From assembly GCF_902374955.1 (NCBI RefSeq), contig NZ_CABKRX010000109.1, positions 1 through 64,000 on the forward strand: a stretch of DNA of 64,000 nt. The letters are read 5' to 3'. Under the pieces are notes generated by a model. The model was not told where the DNA came from. It was given only the letters and a program-made list of their open reading frames with translations, and did no database searches. Positions within the stretch are counted from its first letter, which is position 1; each line of letters begins with the position of its first letter. The DNA comes from Bacillus massilioanorexius (GTDB lineage Bacteria > Bacillota > Bacilli > Bacillales > DSM-1321). Below are positions 8,254 through 17,204 of the stretch, in pieces. The position numbers were made by a program, and so were the translations under genes.

Positions 8254-10080
8254 AGCTCCCTCAAAACTATTTACATCTAATTTATTATATAACTGATAAT
8301 AAAACCCTTTCTGGTCGATTAGAGTGTGGTGAGAACCTTGCTCGATTATCTCTCCATCCTTTATAACAAGAATGTTATCTGCGTTTTCAATCGTTTTTAG
8401 ACGATGGGCAATGACAAAACTTGTTCGTCCTTGCATTAAATTATGCAATCCTTTTTGAATTTGGACTTCTGTTCGAGTATCAACATTTGAAGTAGCTTCA
8501 TCTAAAATAAGAAGATCGGCATCTTCAAGAATTGCTCTTGCAATTGCTATAAGTTGTCGTTGTCCTTGGCTTAAATTCGTTCCTCCAGACAGGATTAAAG
8601 TATCGTATTGGTTTGGTAAATATTTTATAAAAGAATGGGCATGGGCAATCTTCGCAGCTTCTATAACTTCTTTATCGCTAGCATCTAAACGACCGTAACG
8701 AATATTTTCCATTATGCTTCCCGAAAATAAATACGTATCTTGTAAAACTACCCCTACCTTTTCTCTTATAGTATTCAACTGAAAATCTTGTATATTTACA
8801 CCGTCAAGGGAAATTTTTCCTGAATCCACATCGTAAAAGCGTGTTAATAAATTGATGATGGTTGTCTTACCTGAACCTGTTGGGCCAACTAATGCAATCG
8901 TTTGTCCAGCCTTTGCTGTAAACGAAATGTTCTTTAAGATAGCTGTATTTTTTTTATATGAAAAATAGACATTTTCAAACTCCACATCACCAATGATATG
9001 TTCTTTTTCTATTCCTTTTTTACAATCGATAGATTCTGGTTGTTCATCCATTATTTCAAAAACACGCTCTGCTCCAGCTATAGCCGATTGGAAGGTATTC
9101 AATAAATTAGACATTTGATTGATGGGGCGGAAAAATTGTCGAGTATATGTTACGAATGCAGCAATTATACCTACACTCACATGACCGCCTACTGCCATAA
9201 TGGCACCTGTTCCGATTACAAGACCCAACCCTAGATTGTTCATGAAGTTATTTAGTGGGCCAAGAAATCCTGATGTAACTTCTGCTTTTAGAGCGGAAGT
9301 TCTTAATCTCTCATTCAAAGTATTAAAGTGCATGGTAGTTGCTTGTTCCTTACCAAATAAAGTGATAACTTCTGAACCTGCAATAGATTCTTCAATAAAG
9401 CCATTTAATTGACCGAGATTTTTTTGCCTTTCAGAATAGTTCACGCTACTCCGTTTAATTATTTGTTTTGTAGTCCATACAATCAACGGAATGATGATAA
9501 GTGTCACAATCGCTAGCATCCAATTTAATGCAAACATAGCAATTGTTACGCCAATAATAGTCAGAATAGAAGAGACAATTTGAACAATGCTTTGACTTAA
9601 AGCCATATTCAAGTTGTCTATATCATTTGTTACACGGCTCATTAAATCACCTTGTGAACGCTGATCAAAAAAACGAAGAGATAATGTTTGTAGCTTTTTA
9701 AACAAATCTAAACGAAGCGTTTGGATTGTTTTTAAAGAAACATGAATCATCACATACGTTTGAAACCATGAAAATAGGGATGTTCCTACATATACAGATG
9801 CTAACAATACTAGCATATAGAATGTGCCATCGATATCTTTTGGAATAATATAATCATCAATAATTATTCCAATTAAAAATGGTCCTATAAGAGTTAAAAG
9901 TGTGGAAAGAATGACTAAACCAACTGCTATGATGAGACCATTACGCTGTCTTCGTACATATTCCCATATTCGAATTAATGTAGCTTTCTGATTTGTAGCT
10001 TTTACTACAGGACCTTGAAAACGATGACCACGTTCGAATCCAGTTGGAGTTGGTCTGTTAGATTTTACTTGTTGATTCAT
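8248..10080 (-). CDS. ABC exporter half-transporter, catalytically competent subunit
   Basis: This 610-residue type IV exporter half has an N-terminal cytosolic extension, six predicted membrane helices to about residue 320, and a nucleotide-binding domain. Visible motifs are Walker A GPTGSGKTT, signature LSQGQRQL, Walker B with catalytic Glu (LLILDEATS) and switch His (IAHRL). It forms a pair with the gene just upstream, overlapping it by 23 bases, and resembles the BmrCD/YfiBC/LmrCD class of heterodimeric multidrug exporters. The in-frame TTG at 10101 is rejected because AAAGGAG at 10091-10097 precedes the ATG at 10080. The substrate is unknown. Confidence 0.9.
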   Translation of the reverse strand: MNQQVKSNRPTPTGFERGHRFQGPVVKATNQKATLIRIWEYVRRQRNGLIIAVGLVILSTLLTLIGPFLIGIIIDDYIIPKDIDGTFYMLVLLASVYVGTSLFSWFQTYVMIHVSLKTIQTLRLDLFKKLQTLSLRFFDQRSQGDLMSRVTNDIDNLNMALSQSIVQIVSSILTIIGVTIAMFALNWMLAIVTLIIIPLIVWTTKQIIKRSSVNYSERQKNLGQLNGFIEESIAGSEVITLFGKEQATTMHFNTLNERLRTSALKAEVTSGFLGPLNNFMNNLGLGLVIGTGAIMAVGGHVSVGIIAAFVTYTRQFFRPINQMSNLLNTFQSAIAGAERVFEIMDEQPESIDCKKGIEKEHIIGDVEFENVYFSYKKNTAILKNISFTAKAGQTIALVGPTGSGKTTIINLLTRFYDVDSGKISLDGVNIQDFQLNTIREKVGVVLQDTYLFSGSIMENIRYGRLDASDKEVIEAAKIAHAHSFIKYLPNQYDTLILSGGTNLSQGQRQLIAIARAILEDADLLILDEATSNVDTRTEVQIQKGLHNLMQGRTSFVIAHRLKTIENADNILVIKDGEIIEQGSHHTLIDQKGFYYQLYNKLDVNSFEGAI

Positions 10081-11815
10081 CCAGTTGTCGCTCCTTTCCA
10101 ACTTGAGTAGAATAGATTTCTTGATAAATGTTGTTATCCTTTAGTAATTGTTGGTGAGTACCTTTTCCTACAAGCTCGCCATCCTCCATTACTAATATTT
10201 GATTCGCATGTTTAATAGAAGAGATTTTTGAAGCAACAACGAAAGTTGTACAATCCTTATATTGCTCTCTAATCGCTTTTTGAATAGTATTTTCAGAAAG
10301 CGTATCAACTGCAGAAGTTGAATCATCCAATATTAAAATAGCAGGCCTTCTAATAAACGCTCTTGCAATGGATAGTCTTTGTTTTTGTCCACCTGATAAG
10401 TTCGTTGCTCCTTGTGAAAGCTCGTGTTGATATCCATCTTCAAATACTGAAACGAATTCACTTGCGCACGAAGAAGATAGTGCTGTATTCATTTCTTCGT
10501 CAGTCGCATCTTGTCTACCATACTTTACATTTTCTTCAATACTACCTGAAAATAATGTAGCTTTTTGAGGTGTAAAACCAATAGCATTTCGAAGAGTTTG
10601 AAGATCATAGTTCTTTATAGAAATTCCATCAATTTCAATATCACCTTTATCACAATCAAACAAGCGGGGTATGAGCTTCACTAATGTTGATTTACCACTT
10701 CCAGTAGTACCGATTACACCAATTGTTTCACCAGGTTGTGCACAAAAAGATATATTCTTTAATATATATTCTCCATTTTTACTATAACTGAAGCTTACAT
10801 TGTTAAAACTAACCTTTCCTTTAATAACGGTAGGTGTATATGCATGTTTATTATTTTGAATATCTGTTTCTGTTTGAAGAACCTGTTGAATACGATTAGC
10901 TGATGGAAAAGCTCTCGCAATTTGAACTAACACATTGCTACTGGATATTAATCCATTCATAATGATTGTTAAATAGTTAATAAAGGCTAGAATAACACCT
11001 ACTTGTAGCGTATCATTACTAACTTTAATAACTCCCATCCATAAGCCAGCGACAATCCCCATGTTTATGATAAACATAGTAAGAGGCATTAAAATCCCAA
11101 CCATTTGATCGCCACGAATATTTTTCTGGGTAAGATGACTATTTACATTAGTAAATTCTTTAATATGATGATCTTTTCGATTAAACGCTTTGATAACACG
11201 AATACCTGCCAAATTTTCTTGTAGTTTCGTATTTACAGAATCAATTGCTTCTTGTACTTTTTGAAATAGAGTTCCTGATACTTTTGTAAAGAAATACATA
11301 CAAATCATTAAAATTGGAACGACAACCAATAGTACAGGGAACAATTGTCTCGCTGTAAGAAAGACAATGACAACACTTCCGATAAATAAGAGAGGTCCTC
11401 GAACAAATATTTTTAAAGTCATCATTAATGCTCTTTGTAACGTTTCAACATCATTGGTCATAATGGTAATTAATTTACCTGTACCGAACGTATCTTTATT
11501 ACGGCTTGAAAAATGAGTTATGGTATTGAACAAATCCTTTCTTATGTCGGATGCAAAATGAACAGCTGCCCTCGAACTATAAATCGAACAGCCTACTCCT
11601 CCAATCAAGCCAATAATAGCACTTAAAATCATTAATAATCCCATTGTAATGACATAAGTGTGGTTTTGATTAGCTATTCCCGTATCAATGATATGTTGCA
11701 TGATGGTAGGTTGGATTAAATCCATTGTGACCTCAACTACCATTAAAAGAGGACCTATGATTGCTAAATATGTATAAGGTTTTAAATATTTTAATAAATG
11801 TTTAGCTGCTTGCAT
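10058..11815 (-). CDS. ABC exporter half-transporter with degenerate ATP site
   Basis: This 585-residue exporter half has six predicted membrane helices followed by a nucleotide-binding domain. Walker A is GTTGSGKST and the signature is a canonical LSGGQKQR. The residue after Walker B is Asp rather than the catalytic Glu (ILILDDSTS), and the switch His is replaced (VVASKIS instead of IAHRL). Both changes mark it as the non-hydrolysing half of a heterodimeric exporter. The PadR regulator lies 32 bases upstream on the same strand, so regulator and transporter probably form one operon. Confidence 0.9.
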   Translation of the reverse strand: MQAAKHLLKYLKPYTYLAIIGPLLMVVEVTMDLIQPTIMQHIIDTGIANQNHTYVITMGLLMILSAIIGLIGGVGCSIYSSRAAVHFASDIRKDLFNTITHFSSRNKDTFGTGKLITIMTNDVETLQRALMMTLKIFVRGPLLFIGSVVIVFLTARQLFPVLLVVVPILMICMYFFTKVSGTLFQKVQEAIDSVNTKLQENLAGIRVIKAFNRKDHHIKEFTNVNSHLTQKNIRGDQMVGILMPLTMFIINMGIVAGLWMGVIKVSNDTLQVGVILAFINYLTIIMNGLISSSNVLVQIARAFPSANRIQQVLQTETDIQNNKHAYTPTVIKGKVSFNNVSFSYSKNGEYILKNISFCAQPGETIGVIGTTGSGKSTLVKLIPRLFDCDKGDIEIDGISIKNYDLQTLRNAIGFTPQKATLFSGSIEENVKYGRQDATDEEMNTALSSSCASEFVSVFEDGYQHELSQGATNLSGGQKQRLSIARAFIRRPAILILDDSTSAVDTLSENTIQKAIREQYKDCTTFVVASKISSIKHANQILVMEDGELVGKGTHQQLLKDNNIYQEIYSTQVGKERQLDESTSKI

Positions 11816-11847
11816 TATTATTCACCTGGTTATTCTCAAAAAATAGT

Positions 11848-12345
11848 TTACTCATGTAGTTTATTCCAACGTACAAGTTTTTCTTTGGCATCAGCAAGTA
11901 TATTCATTAATTCGTGTGCATCTTGTAGATTAGAAGCTACATATTTCTCAGCTATTCTCATTTCATTTTCCCAGCTAGATAATTGCTCTTGAATTTGTTG
12001 ACATTCTTTTGTTTGCTTCCAAATAATTCGATTTCTCCAATGACTCCAAAATTCTTCTCCATCTTTTCCACACTCAAGTAGAAATTGCTTGCCATGTTGA
12101 TTTAGACGATATTCTTTTTTATCGTTATTCTCTTGTATATCTACGAAACCTTTTTCGTGTAGCTCTTGAAGAGCAGGATAAATAGTTCCTGCACTTGGCA
12201 CGTAGTATCCATCTGATTTTTCCTCGAGCTTTTTAATCATTTGATAACCGTGCATTTGCTCTTCGTTAAGCAGATGGAGAATCGCGATTTGAATTTTCCC
12301 TTTTCTTCTTCCTTTAGAGCCGTTATGCTTTCGATTTAATCTCAT
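11848..12345 (-). CDS. PadR-family transcriptional regulator
   Basis: This 165-residue regulator has a winged-helix domain (residues about 15-95, with HGYQMIKKLEEKSDGYYVPSAG-type recognition helix and KKEYRLNQHG wing) and a C-terminal helical dimerisation part (PadR and Vir-type). PadR proteins usually repress an adjacent multidrug transporter and are released by the drug. Here the gene leads an operon with two ABC exporter halves. GGAGGAGC precedes the ATG by the usual distance. A palindrome at 12402-12413 in its upstream region is the likely operator. Confidence 0.9.
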   Translation of the reverse strand: MRLNRKHNGSKGRRKGKIQIAILHLLNEEQMHGYQMIKKLEEKSDGYYVPSAGTIYPALQELHEKGFVDIQENNDKKEYRLNQHGKQFLLECGKDGEEFWSHWRNRIIWKQTKECQQIQEQLSSWENEMRIAEKYVASNLQDAHELMNILADAKEKLVRWNKLHE

Positions 12346-12401
12346 GTTAGCTCCTCCTTCTATTACGATTTTGTTTTAAAGATATATCTATAAATATTAA
12401 T

Positions 12402-12413
12402 CGATATATATCG
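12402..12413. promoter_or_regulatory. Candidate PadR operator
   Basis: CGATATATATCG is a perfect 12-bp palindrome about 57 bases upstream of the padR-like start; a second palindrome GATATATC lies at 12381-12388. Autoregulation is inferred from position. Confidence 0.35.
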
Positions 12414-12502
12414 TATCATATCATAAAAATGAAATGGAAGCCTAATTTGAAGTTTTATATAAAAGGTTGTTTTCTAATAGATTGTTGTTTTTAAATATGT
12501 TC

Positions 12503-12677
12503 AGTGAATAAAATGAGTGTAAAAAGGTCGATTAGAGCGTGAGGGGAGGAACTCCTATGGGAGCAGCAGAATAGGTGAGTTCCTCCAAGTACTATAGTAG
12601 AGGAGGCTTAGCGTTTACCTCGAGGAAAGCGAGCAGCTGGAGCAGAATTCAACTCAGTCTATATTATTACTTGTTCA
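12503..12677 (+). repeat. Dispersed structured intergenic repeat, copy A (degenerate)
   Basis: This copy shares an ordered series of blocks with copies at 50386-50524 and 56744-56917: AATAAAATGAG, AAAAAGGTCGA, AGCGTGAGG, CTCCTATGGGAGCAGC, AGGTGAG, GAGGAGGCT, GGAAAGCGAGCA and GGAGCAGAATTCAAC. It has drifted most, having lost the second G-rich arm. Short reading frames inside are not genes. Confidence 0.7.
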
Positions 12678-12712
12678 TAGGCGACAAAGTATGTGAAAAC
12701 CGCCAAAATAAA

Positions 12713-12735
12713 AAGACTGTTTCTATGACAGTCTT
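12713..12735 (-). terminator. Likely terminator of the TetR gene
   Basis: AAGACTG and CAGTCTT pair across nine bases; on the minus strand the stem is followed by TTTTTATTTT. It lies 157 bases beyond the stop of the TetR-family gene, just after repeat copy A. Confidence 0.45.
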
Positions 12736-12891
12736 AAAAAAGCTTAGATGTTGTTGCTTACGTATACATAATAGTAGATATGTAAAATTAGATAATCTAA
12801 AACGTAGAGACGTCTAGTTAAGGATAAAACATCATTTTTAGACAGCCTCTGTTCTTTTAAAAGGTTTAGTTAAGGGTCTGGATTAGTTATT

Positions 12892-13494
12892 TTATAGATT
12901 CGATTTAATAATGTTTCGGCTTGATTTAATGGAATCGTAATTTAATATTTCAATTAACTGTTTTGCCATATAGTTAGGTGAATATTTGAAATCCATTTTT
13001 ACCCATTCGACGATTAATCCAAAAAGGGCATAGGCATGATAGCTAGATAATAAAACGGGATCAATATTCTTATTCTGATCATTTACTATTTCTAAATCAT
13101 GTTGTGCGACTTCTTTTAATACATCACATATCTTATTTTGAAATCCAGGTAAAGCATTGGAGTTTATAATGGTCGTGTAAAAATTAGAATAAGCTTCCAC
13201 ATGTTTGAAAATTTTAATCGTCGAACTTGTAAGCTCTCTTATAAAAAATTTAGAAGTATGTAAATAGGGTTCTCTAAAAGAATGAATCAAATCTTCTATC
13301 ACTTCATCAATAATTTCATTTAGAAGCTCTTCTTTCGTTTGGTAATGTTTATAGAATGTGCCACGGTTTAAATCAGCGTGATTTATTAAATCTGTTATTG
13401 TAATTTTGTTAAAATCTTTTTTCTTCATAAGTGATAACAATGCGTCTTTTAAGGATTTTTTTGATTTAGTAACTTTTCGATTATTATTTTTCAT
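12892..13494 (-). CDS. TetR-family regulator
   Basis: This 200-residue regulator has an N-terminal TetR DNA-binding domain (residues about 8-55, ITITDLINHADLNRGTFYKHY) and a C-terminal helical ligand/dimer domain. It is divergent from an SDR oxidoreductase gene, and an 8-bp inverted repeat overlaps the SDR promoter region, so repression of the SDR gene is the likely job. The frame opens at a TTG (13512), but GAGG eight bases before the ATG at 13494 supports the shorter form. The inducer is not predictable. Confidence 0.88.
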   Translation of the reverse strand: MKNNNRKVTKSKKSLKDALLSLMKKKDFNKITITDLINHADLNRGTFYKHYQTKEELLNEIIDEVIEDLIHSFREPYLHTSKFFIRELTSSTIKIFKHVEAYSNFYTTIINSNALPGFQNKICDVLKEVAQHDLEIVNDQNKNIDPVLLSSYHAYALFGLIVEWVKMDFKYSPNYMAKQLIEILNYDSIKSSRNIIKSNL

Positions 13495-13589
13495 AAACAA
13501 AACCTCACTCAAATGTTTATTATCGTATTCTAGTTGAACAGATTTTGAAGAAATCCTTATTTATCAACATTTTACGATTAATCTGTATA

Positions 13590-13618
13590 TTGATACATAA
13601 ATTATAGAGTATTAAACT
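13590..13618 (+). promoter_or_regulatory. Promoter of the SDR gene
   Basis: TTGATA at 13590-13595 and TAAACT at 13613-13618 are 17 bases apart. A small inverted repeat TGTAT-N4-ATACA (13584-13597) overlaps the -35. Confidence 0.4.
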
Positions 13619-13624
13619 AGAAGT

Positions 13625-13643
13625 ATACAAATGGGATTTGTAT
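13625..13643. promoter_or_regulatory. Candidate TetR-type operator
   Basis: ATACAAAT-GGG-ATTTGTAT is a perfect 8-bp inverted repeat with a 3-base spacer, located just downstream of the proposed -10 of the SDR gene and between the divergent TetR and SDR genes. This is the expected place for a repressor site. Confidence 0.55.
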
Positions 13644-13688
13644 TACGTACATGGATAAATGAATATTCAAACAAAGGGGAGTACGACT

Positions 13689-14450
13689 ATGAAATTGGAT
13701 GGGAAAGTTGCAGTAGTAACAGGGGCAGCATCAGGTATGGGAAAAGCTATTGCAGAATTATATGCAAAAGAAGGAGCAAAAGTAATAGTAGCTGATCTTA
13801 ATTTAGAAGGGGCAGAACAAGTAGTAGAAGGTATCAAAAATGATGGTGGAGAAGCTAAGGCAGTACGAGTGAATGTTGCAAAATTAGAAGACGTTGAAAA
13901 CATGATTGATACAGCGGTAAGTGAGTATGGAACATTGGATATTTTAGTGAATAACGCAGGCATCATGGATGGCTTTGAGCCTGTTGGTGATATTACAGAC
14001 GAAAAATGGGATTTGATTTTTGATATAAATACAAAAGGTGTCATGAGAGCAACGCGAAAAGCGATACCAATCTTTTTAGAAAAAGGAAAAGGTGTTATCG
14101 TGAATACAGCTTCTACAGGAGGATTAAACGGTGCTCATGCAGGAGCGGCTTATGGAGCATCCAAACATGCAGTTGTTGGTCTTACAAAGAATACTGGCTA
14201 TATGTATGCTAATAAAGGTATACGCTGTAATGCAATTGCGCCTGGTGGTGTTGAAACAAATATCGCTGCTTCAATGACAAATATTAATCAATTTGGTGCA
14301 AGTAGAACCCAAGCAGTACAAGCTGTAATGCCGCGAACAGGTAAGGCAGAAGAAATCGCAGCCGTTGCCTTATTTTTGGCTTCTGATGATTCAAGTTTTG
14401 TAAATGGAACAGTTATTACAGCTGATGCTGGCTGGACAGCAGCATTTTAA
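13689..14450 (+). CDS. Short-chain dehydrogenase/reductase
   Basis: This 253-residue classical SDR oxidises or reduces an alcohol/ketone with NAD(P). It shows the cofactor glycine motif TGAASGMG, an Asp after beta-2 (VIVADLNLEG) that favours NAD over NADP, the NNAG motif, and the catalytic Ser-Tyr-Lys set (TASTGGLNGAHAGAAYGASK). The C-terminal region is complete. The start at 13689 is preferred over the in-frame codon at 13659 because AAAGGGGAG precedes it. It is divergent from and probably controlled by the TetR gene. The substrate is unknown. Confidence 0.92.
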   Translation: MKLDGKVAVVTGAASGMGKAIAELYAKEGAKVIVADLNLEGAEQVVEGIKNDGGEAKAVRVNVAKLEDVENMIDTAVSEYGTLDILVNNAGIMDGFEPVGDITDEKWDLIFDINTKGVMRATRKAIPIFLEKGKGVIVNTASTGGLNGAHAGAAYGASKHAVVGLTKNTGYMYANKGIRCNAIAPGGVETNIAASMTNINQFGASRTQAVQAVMPRTGKAEEIAAVALFLASDDSSFVNGTVITADAGWTAAF

Positions 14451-14490
14451 ATAGAATAGTAATCTAAGATATGAATAGATTTAAGGTAAA

Positions 14491-14540
14491 TAAAGAAACC
14501 ATTTTGAGCAGGTTTGTTCATAATGGTTTCTTTTGTTTTC
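14491..14540 (+). terminator. Terminator of the SDR gene
   Basis: GAAACCATT and AATGGTTTC form the stem (14495-14503 with 14522-14530), followed by TTTTGTTTT. Confidence 0.75.
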
Positions 14541-14674
14541 CTTAATTCCTTTTCTTTCTCAGATAGAGATTCTCTAGTCAATATCGAATCGCTTAACAAC
14601 TCTTTGTGTTGTTCAGTGTAGAAAACCATTGGCTCTAGATCATAAGCCAATCCATCCAGAAGGTTAATAATCAA
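14541..14674 (-). pseudogene. Unidentified gene fragment
   Basis: A minus-strand frame running from about 14690 to 14541 reads like a protein tail (DELDKRLIINLLDGLAYDLE then PMVFYTEQHKELLSD). LLDGLAYDL is reminiscent of the C-terminal helices of TetR-family regulators, but I cannot prove this. The frame then runs through the SDR terminator. No ribosome site or N-terminal domain is seen, so if real it is a fossil. Confidence 0.22.
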
Positions 14675-14800
14675 TCTTTTATCTAGCTCGTCTTATGTTG
14701 GTTGACGATGGAAAGGCATTCTATGCATTTCGAATTCCTTTATCCCGCCTTTAGAACATGGGGCTTGAGAACATTCGAGTATCCCTAAAAGATTTATTGG

Positions 14801-14853
14801 TTCGACTAAGGTTCAGATTCATCTGAGTAAAGTATTACTGTATCTTAGTCGAA
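14801..14853. terminator. Hairpin downstream of the MFS gene
   Basis: TTCGACTAAG and CTTAGTCGAA form a 10-bp stem enclosing a 33-base loop. There is no clear U tract. A second palindrome GCGCTAGCGC lies at 14881-14890, only a few bases after the MFS stop. Confidence 0.35.
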
Positions 14854-14896
14854 GGGATCAGTCAATACGGAGCTGAATGTGCGCTAGCGCTTCTTA

Positions 14897-16282
14897 TTAC
14901 TGCGTTTTTTTCATAAACAATGAAAGCACTATGTTTATTATTGCTAATACTAAGCTAATTTTAAACACATATGATGAACCTGTAGCAGCAGCAGCTGATA
15001 CATCATTTGCGAAACTAGATACGTAACTAGTTTGTTTGGCAGAGAAAAGTGAAACCATGACAGCAATACCTATAGCTCCAGATACTTGCTGAGAGGTTTG
15101 CGTAATTGCAATCCCGTCTGGATAATATTGTCTTGGCAATGCATTTAATGTATTTGTTTGAACTGAGGCAAGCACCATGCCGATACCTAGCATCATGATA
15201 ATATGTGTGGCAGCCATTATCCATAACGCTGTTTCTGTGCCGTACATGGCATATAATCCGTACCCAATCACGACGAGAACCGTTCCAGGTGTAATGACAG
15301 CGCGTGGGCCATATTTGTCAAATAGTCTCCCGATTGTTGGAGCAAGAATACAGTTTAATAAACTACCTGGAAGCATGATTAAACCTGTTACAAATGCTGA
15401 AATGGTTAGAGCCATTTGCATGTACATTGGTAATACAACAAGCATAGATAACATATTCAAGAATGTAATCATATTCATGACAAGTCCTAATACGAACATA
15501 GGGTATTTGAATGCTTTTAAGTTTAACATTGGATGTTCCATCTTGGTTTGACGGATTGCGAATATAAGTAAGGCGATGAGTCCAACAATGATAGCTACTA
15601 AAACCGTAGTATTTGTCCAACCCAAATCTCCACCAACACTTACACCATATACAACACCACCGAAACCAATCGTTGATAACACAACTGATAGAATATCAAT
15701 GGATACTTTTCGAACTTCATTAACATTTGGAATGAAAATGTAGCCAAAGATTAGAGAGAATAATAAGAATGGAATTGTAAACCAGAAAATCCAATGCCAT
15801 GATAATGTATCTAAAATCATTCCTGCTAATGTAGGTCCGAACGCTGGTCCTGCTAAAATAACTAATCCCATTACACCCATTGCCGTACCACGTCTTTTTG
15901 GTGGGAAAATGGTGAAAATAACATTTTGCGTTAATGGTAAAACGATTGCTAGTCCAGCTGCTTGAATGACACGTGCTGTTAATAACAAGCTAAACACTGG
16001 TGCTAACGCAGCAAGCACTGTTCCGATAATGGACAAAAATAAAGACGCCATGAACATTTGGCGTGTAGTAAACTTTTGCATTAAAATGCCTGTTACGGGT
16101 ACTAAAATCCCTAGTGTTAAAAAGTAGCCTGTAGCTAGCCACTGAATAGTTGTTGCATCCACATTAAAAATGTGGCTAAGTTCTCCTAATGCTATATTTA
16201 AAGCTGTTTCACTAAACAGCCCGACAAAGCCGGCTACCAGTAGGGCAGCCATTATGGGTCCTGTTTTGATTTCTTTATTCAC
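14897..16282 (-). CDS. MFS multidrug efflux transporter, DHA2 (EmrB/QacA, LmrB-like) family
   Basis: This 461-residue membrane protein should exchange protons for a hydrophobic drug. It carries many predicted membrane helices across its length, the motif-C-like segment GLVILAGPAFGPTLAGMI near residue 140 typical of antiporters, and motif-A-like loops (TGILMQKFTTRQMF). Its length and sequence style fit LmrB/EmrB-type pumps. The start is GTG with AAGGAG nine bases upstream. A broken TetR-like gene ends four bases upstream, so the pump may have lost its own repressor. Confidence 0.9.
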   Translation of the reverse strand: MNKEIKTGPIMAALLVAGFVGLFSETALNIALGELSHIFNVDATTIQWLATGYFLTLGILVPVTGILMQKFTTRQMFMASLFLSIIGTVLAALAPVFSLLLTARVIQAAGLAIVLPLTQNVIFTIFPPKRRGTAMGVMGLVILAGPAFGPTLAGMILDTLSWHWIFWFTIPFLLFSLIFGYIFIPNVNEVRKVSIDILSVVLSTIGFGGVVYGVSVGGDLGWTNTTVLVAIIVGLIALLIFAIRQTKMEHPMLNLKAFKYPMFVLGLVMNMITFLNMLSMLVVLPMYMQMALTISAFVTGLIMLPGSLLNCILAPTIGRLFDKYGPRAVITPGTVLVVIGYGLYAMYGTETALWIMAATHIIMMLGIGMVLASVQTNTLNALPRQYYPDGIAITQTSQQVSGAIGIAVMVSLFSAKQTSYVSSFANDVSAAAATGSSYVFKISLVLAIINIVLSLFMKKTQ

Positions 16283-16285
16283 TTG

Positions 16286-16432
16286 TTAAAACTCCTTCAA
16301 TAATTGTGGTAATACGTTTAAGATCATTCTCAAGGGTTCTGTTGCTTGTTTTAAGTGAAGCAACATTTTCCCTTCAATAGAAGCCGCCATTATTAATGAA
16401 ATATAGAGAACGCAAATTTTTGTGATAAACAT
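16286..16432 (-). pseudogene. 3' remnant of a TetR-family regulator gene
   Basis: The minus strand encodes a 48-residue stretch ending in a TAA just before the MFS start (ISLIMAASIEGKMLLHLKQ, then PLRMILNVLPQLLKEF). This pattern, a serine/glycine-containing ISxIEG helix followed by a last helix ending in LLKEF, is what TetR C-termini look like. Upstream codons are interrupted by stops in every frame, so the DNA-binding part is gone or badly frameshifted. Regulators of this kind normally control the adjacent pump. Confidence 0.55.
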
Positions 16433-17101
16433 CTGCTAATCGTTTACACTGGTTAATTCACTGAATTTTCAGATGCGAATTTCCGCATCGATTCTATCAT
16501 GAATTGTGATAGATACCCATTCATTATCTAAGCTATTCTTCCGTTTCTTAATTGATATTTACTTTCAAATTATGACTTTTGTTACTACTACTGGTGACAG
16601 ATACTTTTCAAAAATTGATTAAATCCGTTATAATCGTTTGATTTTAAGAATAAAAGCAAGCTCTTGCTATTTCTGCTTTTCCATTGGAGAAACAATGATA
16701 AGTAAACTTTCGAAATATTATTTTTCGTACTGTCCTTCACATATTTCTTTTTTTATTGGAAAAGTCTTGTCGCGATGTCGATTATCAGCGATTTTGTATC
16801 CATTTCGTTAGTACACCCCCACGATACCAACGGGTCTGTGTTTCACTATAGCAAAAAAAATCATCATGATGTAAGTGTTTTTTTTCACTATATAGCGAGA
16901 TTTCACATTATAGACATATTATATCCATATAATAACAGTTTAGGAGAGGAGTCTTATAATTAATCAGTATTAAAAAGTGATTTGTAATGTAAGGACAATA
17001 TCAGGAAGTAGAATTACTTTTCAGCAGTTTTAGTAAGCACCTATATTCATCTAGATATCGTGAAAAGAAGGTATCATTTTTTTTTGACAGATAAGAAAAG
17101 A
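16433..17101. other. Intergenic region without a recognised gene
   Basis: AT-rich sequence. Its first 150 bases probably hold the rest of the decayed TetR gene. The remainder has T-runs at 16870-16877 and 17079-17086, but I see no coding region, RNA or convincing promoter. Confidence 0.5.
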
Positions 17102-17145
17102 AAACAGGCGTAGAGAAATGAACTTCTACTACGCCTGTTTCAATT
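17096..17145 (-). terminator. Terminator of the glycan-synthase operon
   Basis: AACAGGCGTAG (17103-17113) pairs with CTACGCCTGTT (17129-17139); on the minus strand the stem leads into TTCTTTTCTT. It lies about 65 bases after the last gene of the operon. Confidence 0.7.
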
Positions 17146-17204
17146 GGAGTTAAAGTGTTTTTCATGATACTTGAGATATAAGTAGTATAAGAAAGTATAA
17201 TTGT

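Noticed and set aside
12575..12817. 80-codon plus-strand frame
   Set aside because: It lies in dispersed repeat copy A and the following hairpin, with no ribosome site and repeat-driven composition.
13667..14044. 125-codon minus-strand frame opposite the SDR gene
   Set aside because: It is the shadow of the SDR coding frame, with the SDR showing all family motifs.
16775..16963. 62-codon plus-strand frame in the gap before the glycan operon
   Set aside because: Low-complexity AT-rich sequence with no ribosome site.
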